Source: Maribacter arenosus (lineage in GTDB: Bacteria; Bacteroidota; Bacteroidia; Flavobacteriales; Flavobacteriaceae). Taken from it: a stretch of 64,000 nt of DNA. Under the pieces are notes generated by a model. It had not been told where the DNA came from. It was given only the letters and a program-made list of their open reading frames with translations, and ran no database searches. The position numbers and the translations under genes were made by a program. Shown here one piece after another: positions 27,719 through 36,319 of this stretch. The stretch covers positions 496,001 to 560,000 of the forward strand of contig NZ_JABTCG010000001.1 of the NCBI RefSeq assembly GCF_014610845.1, given 5' to 3'. Every line of letters begins with the position of its first letter. The stretch's first letter is position 1.

Positions 27719-27830
27719 GTAATTGTTTAAATATATTTTACAAATATTAAACAATAATAACAAATACTTAACAGAACATAAAAAATTTAACGGTATTTTA
27801 GGTCATGTTTTTAATTCTAATCATCTAAAA

Positions 27831-28277
27831 ATGAAAATTCTTCTCACATTTATTCTTACTGTTTTATTGAACTATATCACCACGGCACAAACGATATCAA
27901 AGAGTCAGGAAATGGTTCTGATGAGTGATACCTACCAAAAGGCTTATAAATTAGGATCTGTTTATTATAAAACAGGAACAAACACTCCATTTACAGGCAT
28001 TCTCTACGGTACATATGATAATGGAAATTATCAGACGATGCAAGAGTATGTAGATGGTATTGGTAATGGTAAGTGGGTCGATTTCAATCCTGAAGGCATA
28101 AAAGAATGTGAAGGCACCTACAAGGAAAACCGCGTAGAAGGGCCTGTAACGTTTTATTATGAAAACGGTCTTGTAAAATCCAAAGGTCAATACCTACATT
28201 GGAAAAGACCCATTGGAGAATGGAAGTATTACGATTTGAAAGGAAATCTCGTGCATACAATGACCTACACGCGATAG
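27831..28277 (+). CDS. Exported MORN-like repeat protein (YwqK-type)
   Basis: The 148-residue protein has a signal peptide (ILLTFILTVLLNYITTAQ) followed by MORN-like repeats of the form GKWxxFNPEGIKExEGTYKEN, GPVTFYYENGLVKSKGQY, GEWKYYDLKGNLV (about 85-145), the same type as in YwqK antitoxin annotations, although there is no toxin gene nearby. Probably an envelope protein of unknown ligand. The ATG at 27831 is preferred over the frame start at 27723. A strong terminator lies 150 bp downstream. Confidence 0.75.
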   Translation: MKILLTFILTVLLNYITTAQTISKSQEMVLMSDTYQKAYKLGSVYYKTGTNTPFTGILYGTYDNGNYQTMQEYVDGIGNGKWVDFNPEGIKECEGTYKENRVEGPVTFYYENGLVKSKGQYLHWKRPIGEWKYYDLKGNLVHTMTYTR

Positions 28278-28427
28278 TTATGCATAGAGCTTCGCCAATT
28301 AGCTGTTTTAATTAACGAATATTCCAACTTCAGTCTTTGATAAAATATGTCCTAGTCATGCTTGAGCATTTGTAAATCAAAACCTCAAAGCAACAAAAGA
28401 CATCGGGGGCTAATATTATTGGGCAAA

Positions 28428-28461
28428 AAAAAAGGCGGAAAGTTACATTTCCGCCTTTTTT
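28428..28461. terminator. Bidirectional hairpin terminator
   Basis: AAAAAAGGCGGAAA (28428-28441), a six-base loop and TTTCCGCCTTTTTT (28448-28461) form a 14-bp perfect stem. It lies between the MORN-like gene and the convergent DUF4382 gene and serves both. Confidence 0.9.
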
Positions 28462-28482
28462 ATGTTTAATTTAATTTTTGTT

Positions 28483-29352
28483 CTATGGTTCAACGACCGT
28501 AAGTTCAAAATTCTTCACGGTTTTATTGGCTACCATAATTTCAATATCCTCAATAGCCTGCATTTCATAGCCTTCCTTTTCAACTTCCACGCGATAGTAA
28601 CCTGCATCGAGCCCCATGATCATATATCCTCCGTCAACATCTGTAAACGTCGTGGTACTCAAGATGTCATCGGCATAAATAGCTACCTGCGCACCTTCTA
28701 CGCCAACAACTACATCTTCCACGCTCTCTGTCACTAGGCCCATTAGGGTGCCCGTAGTAGATTTATTACAGGCCTTTATGACCGGTTTAAAGTTGAAGCC
28801 TGAAATCGCGTCCCTATTTCCCTTGGCCACGAAGGATTTGCTTACGTCAAAATCAAGTAATAATTCAGCTGTCAGACCTCCATTTACGATAAGTCCTGGT
28901 TTAATAAATATTTTGATTCCCGTTTGTTCGCCGCTAGGAACTTTTAAGTCGAATGTTGCACCATTTGTAAGAACGATATTGACACCTTTTACATAAACCC
29001 GGATAAGATCATAAGTGCCCACGGGAACTTCCGTGTTCAATAAAGTCTCCGTAACCCCATTTGTAAGTTCTAAAAGGTTTACCTGTATTTCTTCTTCCAT
29101 TAACACTATGAAAGGGCTGGTTTCCCCTTCCTCCATAGCTTCCATGTCGGACTCAAGGGCATCTTTTTTATAACGAGCTTCGATTTTAAAAATAGTCACG
29201 TTGGCCTCGGCCACCAGGTCGTGTGGAAAAGGTGCATCCGTTAATTGAACGACAAGTTTTCCTGTTTGATTACCTAAATCATTTTCATCGGAACAACTAA
29301 AGACAAGTGCCAAGGTGGTAAGTAACAAAACAAATAAGGATCTGGTTTTCAT
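28483..29352 (-). CDS. DUF4382 lipoprotein with carboxypeptidase-like C-terminal domain
   Basis: A 289-residue lipoprotein (TLALVFSC, Cys20). The DUF4382 domain spans about 31-190 (GKLVVQLTDAPFPHDL, then VGTYDLIRVYVKG), and a carboxypeptidase-regulatory-like beta-sandwich occupies 205-289 (VEGAQVAIYAD, GYYRVEVEKEGYE). It is a surface or periplasmic structural protein with no predicted enzymatic activity. It is monocistronic, with an upstream spacer of 308 bp to the metallothionein-like gene. Confidence 0.8.
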   Translation of the reverse strand: MKTRSLFVLLLTTLALVFSCSDENDLGNQTGKLVVQLTDAPFPHDLVAEANVTIFKIEARYKKDALESDMEAMEEGETSPFIVLMEEEIQVNLLELTNGVTETLLNTEVPVGTYDLIRVYVKGVNIVLTNGATFDLKVPSGEQTGIKIFIKPGLIVNGGLTAELLLDFDVSKSFVAKGNRDAISGFNFKPVIKACNKSTTGTLMGLVTESVEDVVVGVEGAQVAIYADDILSTTTFTDVDGGYMIMGLDAGYYRVEVEKEGYEMQAIEDIEIMVANKTVKNFELTVVEP

Positions 29353-29616
29353 TATTTTTAATTTAATTATTAGTATTAACTAGGTTTCTCAACTTTTTAA
29401 AATAAGGTGTAGTTTGTTAACAACCCAAAATGTCCAAACCCTACCTATAAATCTTTTTTTTATTGTTTTTTCGGTGAACTACACCTTTTAAGCAGATTAG
29501 ATAGTTTGATTGACTCGTGTAGGATTTCAGAAATTCAGTTAACAAGGAAGTCCGAAGAAAGGATGCTTTATCAAAGTAATATTTGTCCTAAGTGATTATT
29601 GCATCAAGTTCCGCTT

Positions 29617-29646
29617 TTTGAACTTTCAAAATAAATGATACTTTTG
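29617..29646 (+). promoter_or_regulatory. Bacteroidota promoter for the Cys-rich lipoprotein gene
   Basis: TTTG (29617-29620) and TACTTTTG (29639-29646) are separated by 18 bases, a near-perfect match to TTTG-N19-TAnnTTTG, and the box ends 14 bases before the ATG at 29661. The rest of the 29353-29660 spacer is AT-rich and shows nothing else. Confidence 0.6.
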
Positions 29647-29660
29647 AAAAAACTTTTAAT

Positions 29661-30062
29661 ATGAAAAACAAAGCTGTCTCTTTATCCCTATTTCTTATTT
29701 CTTTTTCATTCCTCTTTTTTGTTTCGTGCAAAGACAATAAAGCTGGGAACAAGTCAGAATCCCATACCGAACTACACGCATCGGCATCATATCAATGTCC
29801 CATGGACTGCGAGGATGGTAAAACCTATAAGGAGGCTGGTACTTGTCCCGTTTGTAAAATGGACTTAAAAGCTGTTGGGGGATTAAAAATGAAGAGCTGC
29901 GCAATGCACGAAGGTGGCGAATGTAGCTGTGAAGGAGATAAATGTAAATGTGAGAATTGCAAGGAACACGCAAAAGCAAAGGTCTGCGCAATGCACGAAG
30001 GTGGCGAGTGTAGCTGCGAGGGTAACGATTGTAAATGCGAAAATTGCCCAGTACATTCGTAG
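29661..30062 (+). CDS. Cys-rich heavy-metal-binding lipoprotein with metallothionein-like repeats
   Basis: A 133-residue lipoprotein (SFLFFVSC, Cys23). Residues 44-69 form the heavy-metal binding domain found in CusB-like proteins and copper ATPases (YQCPMDCEDGKTYKEAG, TCPVCKMDL). Beyond it are two tandem 29-residue units of the form C-A-M-H-E-G-G-E-C-S-C-E-G-x-x-C-K-C-E-N-C, each with six Cys and one or two His (80-100 and 109-129). The dense, regularly spaced CxC and CxxC pairs are metallothionein-like, so binding of Cu(I), Zn or Cd at the periplasmic face is predicted. It is monocistronic with its own promoter and terminator. Confidence 0.85.
   Translation: MKNKAVSLSLFLISFSFLFFVSCKDNKAGNKSESHTELHASASYQCPMDCEDGKTYKEAGTCPVCKMDLKAVGGLKMKSCAMHEGGECSCEGDKCKCENCKEHAKAKVCAMHEGGECSCEGNDCKCENCPVHS
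29898..30056 (+). repeat. Tandem 87-bp coding repeat (metallothionein-like unit)
   Basis: Two adjacent copies start at 29898 (TGC GCA ATG CAC) and 29985 (same codons). They match closely over the first 25 bases and then with mostly third-position changes, so the repeat has been kept at protein level. The exact offset of 87 bases is 29 codons. Confidence 0.8.
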
Positions 30063-30090
30063 CTTATTGCTTATGCTGGAGCACGAATGA

Positions 30091-30121
30091 AAAGAGGCTG
30101 GCCTTTAAAGCCAGCCTCTTT
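30091..30121. terminator. Bidirectional hairpin terminator
   Basis: AAAGAGGCTGGC (30091-30102) pairs with GCCAGCCTCTTT (30110-30121), a 12-bp perfect stem with a seven-base loop, between the Cys-rich lipoprotein gene and the convergent BNR-repeat gene. Confidence 0.88.
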
Positions 30122-30157
30122 CTTTATTACGTATAAACTTTAAATTCCGTAACTGTC

Positions 30158-33100
30158 TTACTCTTTATTTTCGTAACCCCGTCCCGGTGTATAGGGAGCT
30201 CCCGATTTTATTAATCGATCCTCCAACTGCTTAACGTCAACATTGAAAATAGTTTCCACCTCTTTTTTAATGTTATCGATCTCGGCCCTGGCAATGACAT
30301 AATTGTCTTTATGGGTTTTAGTCGGTGCCGAAGTGGAATATTTTTGCTCATAGCCCATAATTCCAATTCTATTTGAAGTGGTTTGCGGTTGAGGTATATC
30401 CAACTCAAATTTAACAGGATCCCCATATAGCGTAGTATTTATTTCCTTCATTTTATTTTCAATATCCAAAACCGATTTGGCAAGGGTTCCATAAGGCTGT
30501 TCGGAACGTTTTATGGCCGCTTTAATATATTTGAGTTTATCCTTGCTTTCTTTTATAATTCTTTCACATACCTGTAAATCGGCTTGTAATCGGGCAACAT
30601 CACGTTGAAAAGCGACTTTGGCATTCCTGTCCTCTGCGGGCAAGGTGGTATTCTCCAAGGCTTTAACCTCAAATTCCACTGGTTTGGCCAAATCGGTCAG
30701 GATTCCGTTCTCAACCAATTGCATGGTTATGGCATAGGTTCCCGGGGCAACCAAGGTGCCTTCATCTTTACCCCTAAACGGGTTATAGAAGCTAGGCGTG
30801 CTCAAATCTATGGGGTCTTGGGGGGTAAATCGTAAATCCCAATGGAATCGATGTACCCCTTTGGCCGGTTTTTTGAATTCCTTTTTAACAACCATACCTT
30901 CTGCATTCGTTATGGTAAAAAGAAGCTGGGCCTCCTCCTCCTCTTTTTCAGCCTTGAGGGCCTCATAATTGGGATAATAGGTATCTTTTTTGTCCTTGAT
31001 CAAATCTTCTTCCCGCTTGGTTCTTTTTTCCTTTAAGGTCTTATAATCTTCACCATAGTAATAGGTAATCATCGCTTCGGGCCCAAGATTAGGGGCACTA
31101 TAGAAATTATCGCCTTGAAATGCCTTACCGGGCAATCCTAACGGACTGCTTTCTTCCCATAATAAGGCATCCCGCACAGGATAGATTGCTGCATTTTCCG
31201 TTGGAGCTACATTCTTAATGGTCCGTAGGGCCGAATAATCATCCAAAATATAAAAGCCTCTACCAAAGGTCCCTAGGACCAAATCATTCTCCCGCTCTTG
31301 GATGGCCATATCGCGGACGGCGATAGTAGGCAATCCGGCTCCAAGTTTTTTCCATCTTTGTCCCTTGTTTGGGGAAAAGAATGCCGCGAATTCCGTGCCG
31401 CAGAAAATCAAATTCCCATCAACGTGATCTTCCTCGATAGTATAGACACTTCCCCGTTCCGGTAGGTTGGAAGAAATACTTTTCCACGTATTACCCTTAT
31501 CTGCGGAACTAAAGATATAAGGTTTGAAATCCCCATATTTATGATGGTTAAAAGCGACATATAACACATTGGCATTATGCCTTGAGAAATACACGCTATT
31601 GACATAGGATTGTTTAGGGGCGCCGGGAATCGCACTTACTTTTCTCCAGGTATTCCCACCATCCTCGGTAATTTGGACCAATCCGTCATCGGTGCCTACA
31701 GCGATTAGATTTTCATCGATAGGCGACTCCGATAAGGCTACGATACTTCCATAAAGAGAGGTGGAGCCATTTTTCGCCACGGCATCGATACTCACTACTC
31801 GATCATATACTTTCAATTTATTTCGGTCGATCTGTTGCGTAAGATCATCGCTGATTACCTTCCAACTATTGCCATAATCATCGGAACGGAAAAGTTTGTT
31901 CGCGGCAAAGTACAATCGGCCTGGGGCATGCCTGCTTACTGCCAAAGGGGCATCCCAATTAAAGCGATAGGCATCTTCACCTTTTCGTTCTTTGGGTTGG
32001 ATACCTATTTTTTCACCGCTCTTTTTATCATATCGAACTAGAAAGCCATATTGCGATTGGGCATAAACGATATCTGGATTATTGGGGTCGACCTGGGATT
32101 CGAAGCCATCACCGCCATTGGTAATAAACCAATCGCTATTGGTAATACCATGGTTGGTAAGTACTCTTGAAGGTCCTCCAAGGCTGAAATTATCCTGGGT
32201 TCCCCCATATACATTGTAAAAGGGCGCATCATTATCCAAGGCTACCTTATAAAATTGTGTAACGGGAAGGTTCTTTTTGAAATCCCATGTCTTGGCGGCA
32301 TCGAACGTTTCATAAATACCCCCATCACATCCAACCAACCAATGTTCGTTGTTGTTCGGATTGATCCACATGGAATGATTGTCAACATGTTTATAATCTT
32401 CCCCAACGTTTTTAAAGGTCTTACCCCCATCATGGCTAACCGACATCCAGGTATCCATTGAATATAAGGTGTTTTCATCAATGGGATCTGCAATGATTTC
32501 CTGATAGTAATTTCCACTGGTTGTATGGTCACCCCGCTTTTCCCAGCTCGCCCCCCTGTCTGTAGAAGCATATACTCCCCCTTTATTATCGGCAGCTTCG
32601 ACAATGGCATAAAGGATCTCAGGGTTGGCCGGGGAAATGGTCAATCCTATTCTACCCAATTCTACGGTTGGTAGGCCGTTATTGATTTCTATCCATGTGG
32701 TTCCCCCATCGGTACTTTTATGCATTCCAGAACCTGGACCACCCCCTACGTAGGTATAAACGTGTCTTCTACGCTGAAAGGTCGATGCATAAAGGACATC
32801 CGGGTTTCTAGGATCCATGACAATGTCGTTTACCCCCGTATGCTCGTCTATAGCGAGTACCACTTCCCATGTTTTGCCGCCATCTAAAGTCCGGTACAAA
32901 CCCCGTTCTCCACCTTTGCTCCATAGTGGTCCAATTGCCGCTACATAAACGGTATCCGAATTTTCAGGATGTACAATAATCTTTCCAATATGCTCCGATG
33001 TTTTCAAACCCATATTTTCCCAGCTTTTACCGCCATCCATCGATTTGTAGACGCCGTCTCCGTAGGCTACGGAGCGCTGGTTATTATTTTCACCGGTTCC

Positions 33101-33439
33101 TATCCAAATAATATTGGTATTCATAGGATCCATGGTGACACAACCTATCGAATAGGACCCTTCCTTATCGAACAAAGGAGAATAGGATACCCCGGAATTA
33201 TCGGTTTTCCAAACACCACCTGAAGAAGTTGCCACATAATATTCGAACGGATTGTTGGGATTGACCGCTATATCGGAAATTCTACCAGACGTAATAGCCG
33301 GACCAATATTTCGCCATGCAAGTCCACTGATGGAAAGTTCGTCTAGCGGTTCTTTGGTTTCTTTTTTTGATTTTTGGGAATGACCTAGTTGAAGGCCTAA
33401 ACACAGAATGAATAGGGTAATTAAAGTTGATTTTGACAT
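30158..33439 (-). CDS. Large exported BNR/VPS10-like beta-propeller protein
   Basis: A 1093-residue protein with a signal peptide (ITLFILCLGLQLGHSQ). The body is a sortilin/VPS10-type propeller with at least nine Asp-box motifs (SMDGGKSWEN, TLDGGKTWEV, STDGGTTWIE, STDRGASWEK, EDGGNTWRKV, ADKGNTWKSI and others) over about 40-760. A C-terminal part (about 860-1093) is beta-sandwich then helical. Such proteins are common in Bacteroidota and sometimes annotated as glycosyl hydrolases, but the catalytic residues of sialidases are not evident. It is monocistronic and probably cell-surface or periplasmic. Confidence 0.85.
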   Translation of the reverse strand: MSKSTLITLFILCLGLQLGHSQKSKKETKEPLDELSISGLAWRNIGPAITSGRISDIAVNPNNPFEYYVATSSGGVWKTDNSGVSYSPLFDKEGSYSIGCVTMDPMNTNIIWIGTGENNNQRSVAYGDGVYKSMDGGKSWENMGLKTSEHIGKIIVHPENSDTVYVAAIGPLWSKGGERGLYRTLDGGKTWEVVLAIDEHTGVNDIVMDPRNPDVLYASTFQRRRHVYTYVGGGPGSGMHKSTDGGTTWIEINNGLPTVELGRIGLTISPANPEILYAIVEAADNKGGVYASTDRGASWEKRGDHTTSGNYYQEIIADPIDENTLYSMDTWMSVSHDGGKTFKNVGEDYKHVDNHSMWINPNNNEHWLVGCDGGIYETFDAAKTWDFKKNLPVTQFYKVALDNDAPFYNVYGGTQDNFSLGGPSRVLTNHGITNSDWFITNGGDGFESQVDPNNPDIVYAQSQYGFLVRYDKKSGEKIGIQPKERKGEDAYRFNWDAPLAVSRHAPGRLYFAANKLFRSDDYGNSWKVISDDLTQQIDRNKLKVYDRVVSIDAVAKNGSTSLYGSIVALSESPIDENLIAVGTDDGLVQITEDGGNTWRKVSAIPGAPKQSYVNSVYFSRHNANVLYVAFNHHKYGDFKPYIFSSADKGNTWKSISSNLPERGSVYTIEEDHVDGNLIFCGTEFAAFFSPNKGQRWKKLGAGLPTIAVRDMAIQERENDLVLGTFGRGFYILDDYSALRTIKNVAPTENAAIYPVRDALLWEESSPLGLPGKAFQGDNFYSAPNLGPEAMITYYYGEDYKTLKEKRTKREEDLIKDKKDTYYPNYEALKAEKEEEEAQLLFTITNAEGMVVKKEFKKPAKGVHRFHWDLRFTPQDPIDLSTPSFYNPFRGKDEGTLVAPGTYAITMQLVENGILTDLAKPVEFEVKALENTTLPAEDRNAKVAFQRDVARLQADLQVCERIIKESKDKLKYIKAAIKRSEQPYGTLAKSVLDIENKMKEINTTLYGDPVKFELDIPQPQTTSNRIGIMGYEQKYSTSAPTKTHKDNYVIARAEIDNIKKEVETIFNVDVKQLEDRLIKSGAPYTPGRGYENKE

Positions 33440-33487
33440 TTTGGAATGTATTTATTATAGGAATTTGCCCATCGAAATAAGGCTATT

Positions 33488-33521
33488 CAAAGATAAGAAA
33501 GTAAATCTTTTTAAAAACGAA
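33488..33521 (-). promoter_or_regulatory. Candidate promoter for the BNR-repeat gene
   Basis: TATCTTTG (33495-33488 on the minus strand) is an exact TAnnTTTG -7 box; TTCG lies 22 bases upstream in the place of TTTG. The box is 49 bases from the start codon at 33439. The -33 element is weak. Confidence 0.45.
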
Positions 33522-33678
33522 TTTTTGACCTTAATGTCGTTTTTAAATACTAGTACTCTATTAGCAGCTACTCGTGGAATTGAATCATTGTGAAGCTAAA
33601 TTGCACCTGGTATATGTTCCTTTTGTCAAAAATATCACCTTCCTTTAGCTCTAAAAAACCGGCCTTACCAATGTACTT

Positions 33679-34299
33679 TTAAAAGACGTTGAATATGACC
33701 ACCGCATACAAATAGAAACGTACAAATCGTAACAATCCGAACAAGAGATAATTTCTGAATCTATATTGTATCAATCCTGCCGCAATACTGGTCATCGAAA
33801 ATGGAATTGGTAATAAGGCACCAACCACTATTAGAAACCCTCCCCATTTACGGATCATCTTTATATGTTTTTGCATTTTTACCTCAAGATATGCATATAC
33901 CGATGGCATTCTTGAAATTGCCTTACCAGCAAAAAAGGAAAAAACACCTCCTAAATAGGATAACATGGCAAGTATGGATAAATAGAAAATGGGCGTTTCC
34001 GTTTTATCGGCCCATGCGATAAAAATTTCAGGGGGAACCAACCCCAATAAGGATTCAGAGGCAAAAAAAATGGTTAATATGATTATGGGATCATAGGTAG
34101 TTGTAATCGATGTGAATAAATCATTAAAATCAATAACCAGAATATGAACAAGCCATAATACAATCATGAACAACGAAATCGGTATGATCAATTTTCCTAA
34201 ACTGGATTTCACAAAAGCGTAAAAACCGGTATAGGAGTAATATTGGTGTAGTAATCGTATCCTAGACTTTTTAATCCTGATTTTAGAGCTTGAATCCAT
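33679..34299 (-). CDS. VTT/DedA-type membrane protein
   Basis: A 206-residue, five-helix protein. The central part (PPEIFIAWADK, then GGVFSFFAGKAISRMPSVY and RKWGGFLIVVGALLPIPFSM) matches the VTT (SNARE-associated, DedA) domain, with its re-entrant G-x-x-x-x-P-x-P loop. DedA proteins are implicated in lipid scrambling or undecaprenyl phosphate recycling in other bacteria. It is monocistronic. Confidence 0.75.
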   Translation of the reverse strand: MDSSSKIRIKKSRIRLLHQYYSYTGFYAFVKSSLGKLIIPISLFMIVLWLVHILVIDFNDLFTSITTTYDPIIILTIFFASESLLGLVPPEIFIAWADKTETPIFYLSILAMLSYLGGVFSFFAGKAISRMPSVYAYLEVKMQKHIKMIRKWGGFLIVVGALLPIPFSMTSIAAGLIQYRFRNYLLFGLLRFVRFYLYAVVIFNVF

Positions 34300-34686
34300 A
34301 GCAGTTATGTTCTACATTACAATGAAAAAGCGCAAAGATAACACTAATCGCAAGATGGCAATTGTTTATCATATTTCCCACAGTAATATATACGCAAGAC
34401 CCTATTATCCCCCACACCTTTTCCTTTCTATATCAAAAGCACAACCTTCATAGTCATTAGACAATTGAAATTTCATCGACATTGAAATCATGTGATAGGT
34501 CAGAAAATTGACGGGCAAAGCAGGAGCAAATTAGTAATAGAAAATGTAAAATATTGAAGAAAAAATATTCGGTTTATTCCAATAGTATGGTAAATGTATA
34601 AGAATCGTTATCTATATTGACATTACCCGATTACCTTGCATACCAAAATTAAAATACGGAAATAAAAACATGCCAAAAAAACACAA
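34300..34686. other. Intergenic region, no gene seen
   Basis: The spacer contains upstream sequence of the VTT gene and downstream sequence of the cytochrome gene. A 43-codon frame from about 34322 has no supporting features. No hairpin or promoter box is convincing. Confidence 0.4.
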
Positions 34687-35097
34687 TTAGGGATTTAATT
34701 CATCGACATGCAACATATACGTCGCTATGGTTTTCAGTTCCTCATCGGATATTCCTTTTAAAAAGCCATCGATATTGGCTTGCATTATAGCCACTTGGCT
34801 AGCTGTGGTGTCCACAATGGGTTTGGCATTACCTTTTAAAAACGCCACAATATCCCCATTTTTTTCTTTATAAATGGCCATAATCTCTTTAACTGAAGGG
34901 CCTATTTTTTTATTGTTTACATCATGACAGGTAATACAGGTCTTTTCAGAAAATAGCCTATTGCCAAGAAAAATCTGGGAATCCCTACTTAATTCCCCAC
35001 GAACAGGCACAACGTTATCATTACCACTTGTTGATTTTTTTTCTGTTTTGCAGTTGCACAACAGGAGGAATCCAATAAAAAACAAAACCAAACGCAT
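34687..35097 (-). CDS. Lipoprotein cytochrome c (single haem)
   Basis: A 136-residue lipoprotein signal (LFFIGFLLLCNC) precedes a small class I cytochrome c domain: one CITCH haem motif (TCITCHDVNNKKIGPSV) and a C-terminal helix carrying a candidate axial Met (TYMLHVDELNP). It resembles the c-type cytochromes fused or attached to oxidases and dehydrogenases in Bacteroidota, and would carry electrons in the periplasm. No oxidase gene is adjacent. Confidence 0.85.
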   Translation of the reverse strand: MRLVLFFIGFLLLCNCKTEKKSTSGNDNVVPVRGELSRDSQIFLGNRLFSEKTCITCHDVNNKKIGPSVKEIMAIYKEKNGDIVAFLKGNAKPIVDTTASQVAIMQANIDGFLKGISDEELKTIATYMLHVDELNP

Positions 35098-35291
35098 ACT
35101 TTTTGAGGTATTAAATATTTTCGTTTTAAATATAGTGAAAAGGTATATTTATAGTTTCCTTAAACCAATTATTTTGTTTTATCTAGACACATTAAAAAAG
35201 GATTAGGTCATTGTTTTAGATCTATATAAAACATAAACCACAACCAATCTGGGAAGTCATAAGATCAAGGCAATTATCGGCTACCTTTATT

Positions 35292-35864
35292 TTAAGGGGC
35301 ATTCGTATTTTCAGTCGCCCTTACTACCCCATCATACCGTATAGAGTTGCGATAGGGGCTATTAATGAATATTGCGGCCCTTTTATTGGGAAATAATTGA
35401 ATGATTACCATAAAAGGCTCTGTTCTGCCCCTAATATCAAATTCGATGTCTACGGTTTGTTTTTTTTCATTTTCAGAAACTTCATAGGATAAGGGCTCCC
35501 CATTAAAATTAACACCCGCATCATCGGGATTTAGCGAATTGGCAATCCGTACTTCACCAAAATACGACAATCCAGCTTTTACAGTATCCCCCTTAACCGT
35601 TATGTAATCCCCCGATACGTCTATTCGCCCGGCGTTATTTCCTGTATTGCGCATCAGAGCATTGGTTATTCGGGTAACCGCTTGGGTTTGCATAGGATGC
35701 GCAGTTTTTACATCTATGGTAAACGACTTGGTGGCCACCAAGTCTTTCAAAGATTCGAGCTGTTGGGTTTTTAATGCCCTTTCCGCTGTACTTTGGGTTC
35801 CGCCACAACCCCAAAGTAGCACAGCTAACATCGCCAATACGGCAAAAACATTTCGTAGTTTCAT
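35292..35864 (-). CDS. DUF4251 lipoprotein
   Basis: A 190-residue lipoprotein (AVLLWGCGG, Cys20 with the ATG at 35864; a frame extension to 35885 adds MNFKTNR). The mature domain (ATKSFTIDVKTAHPMQTQAV, SYFGEVRIANSLNPDDAGVN, EFDIRGRTEPFMVIIQLFPN) is DUF4251, a Bacteroidota beta-rich domain of unknown function. Monocistronic. Confidence 0.8.
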   Translation of the reverse strand: MKLRNVFAVLAMLAVLLWGCGGTQSTAERALKTQQLESLKDLVATKSFTIDVKTAHPMQTQAVTRITNALMRNTGNNAGRIDVSGDYITVKGDTVKAGLSYFGEVRIANSLNPDDAGVNFNGEPLSYEVSENEKKQTVDIEFDIRGRTEPFMVIIQLFPNKRAAIFINSPYRNSIRYDGVVRATENTNAP

Positions 35865-36037
35865 CCTATTTGTTTTGAAGTTCACTTATTAAAATATGGC
35901 CCAAATTCAAGTGGGTATTTTCACGGACAAGTCCTTTTTACTTGCCACCCCGAGAACTATTACATACCCTTAATTTACAGCATTTTCAACATTTTTACTC
36001 TGAAAAATCTGTTAATTCTTTTTCTTGGGTAATACCC

Positions 36038-36181
36038 CTAAAAATAAGAACATAGATAAAAAAGGATAGAACCTAATTCAAGGGCGAAACCGGTATCCTT
36101 TTCTGGAATGTTCGTTTGTGAAAAATTAAGTGATTGGGTAGCCAACAAGGCTACGATAAGTGTAGGCCTGAAAAAAATCAT
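36038..36181 (-). pseudogene. Small signal-peptide ORF, possible porin or small-protein remnant
   Basis: The 35865-36319 spacer (about 455 bp) holds no full gene, but the minus-strand ORF 36181-36038 encodes a clear signal peptide (MIFFRPTLIVALLATQSLN, then FSQ) and the start of a mature domain (TNIPEKDTGFALELG). A different frame after a run of T residues gives PFLSMFLFLGVLPKKKN and a stop near 36010. This could be a frameshifted remnant of an exported protein or a real small protein with a slippery tract. The rest of the spacer shows nothing. Confidence 0.35.
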
Positions 36182-36319
36182 ACTAAAGATCTAAGGTGAA
36201 AATTGGGGTTTGGGGCCTATTCGTTTTTGGTTAAACAAATCGGTAATAATATACGCATTGACGCTTTTTATTGGATTATGAAAAGTGTTTTTTAACCCCA
36301 ATCAAAGGAGGTAACACCT

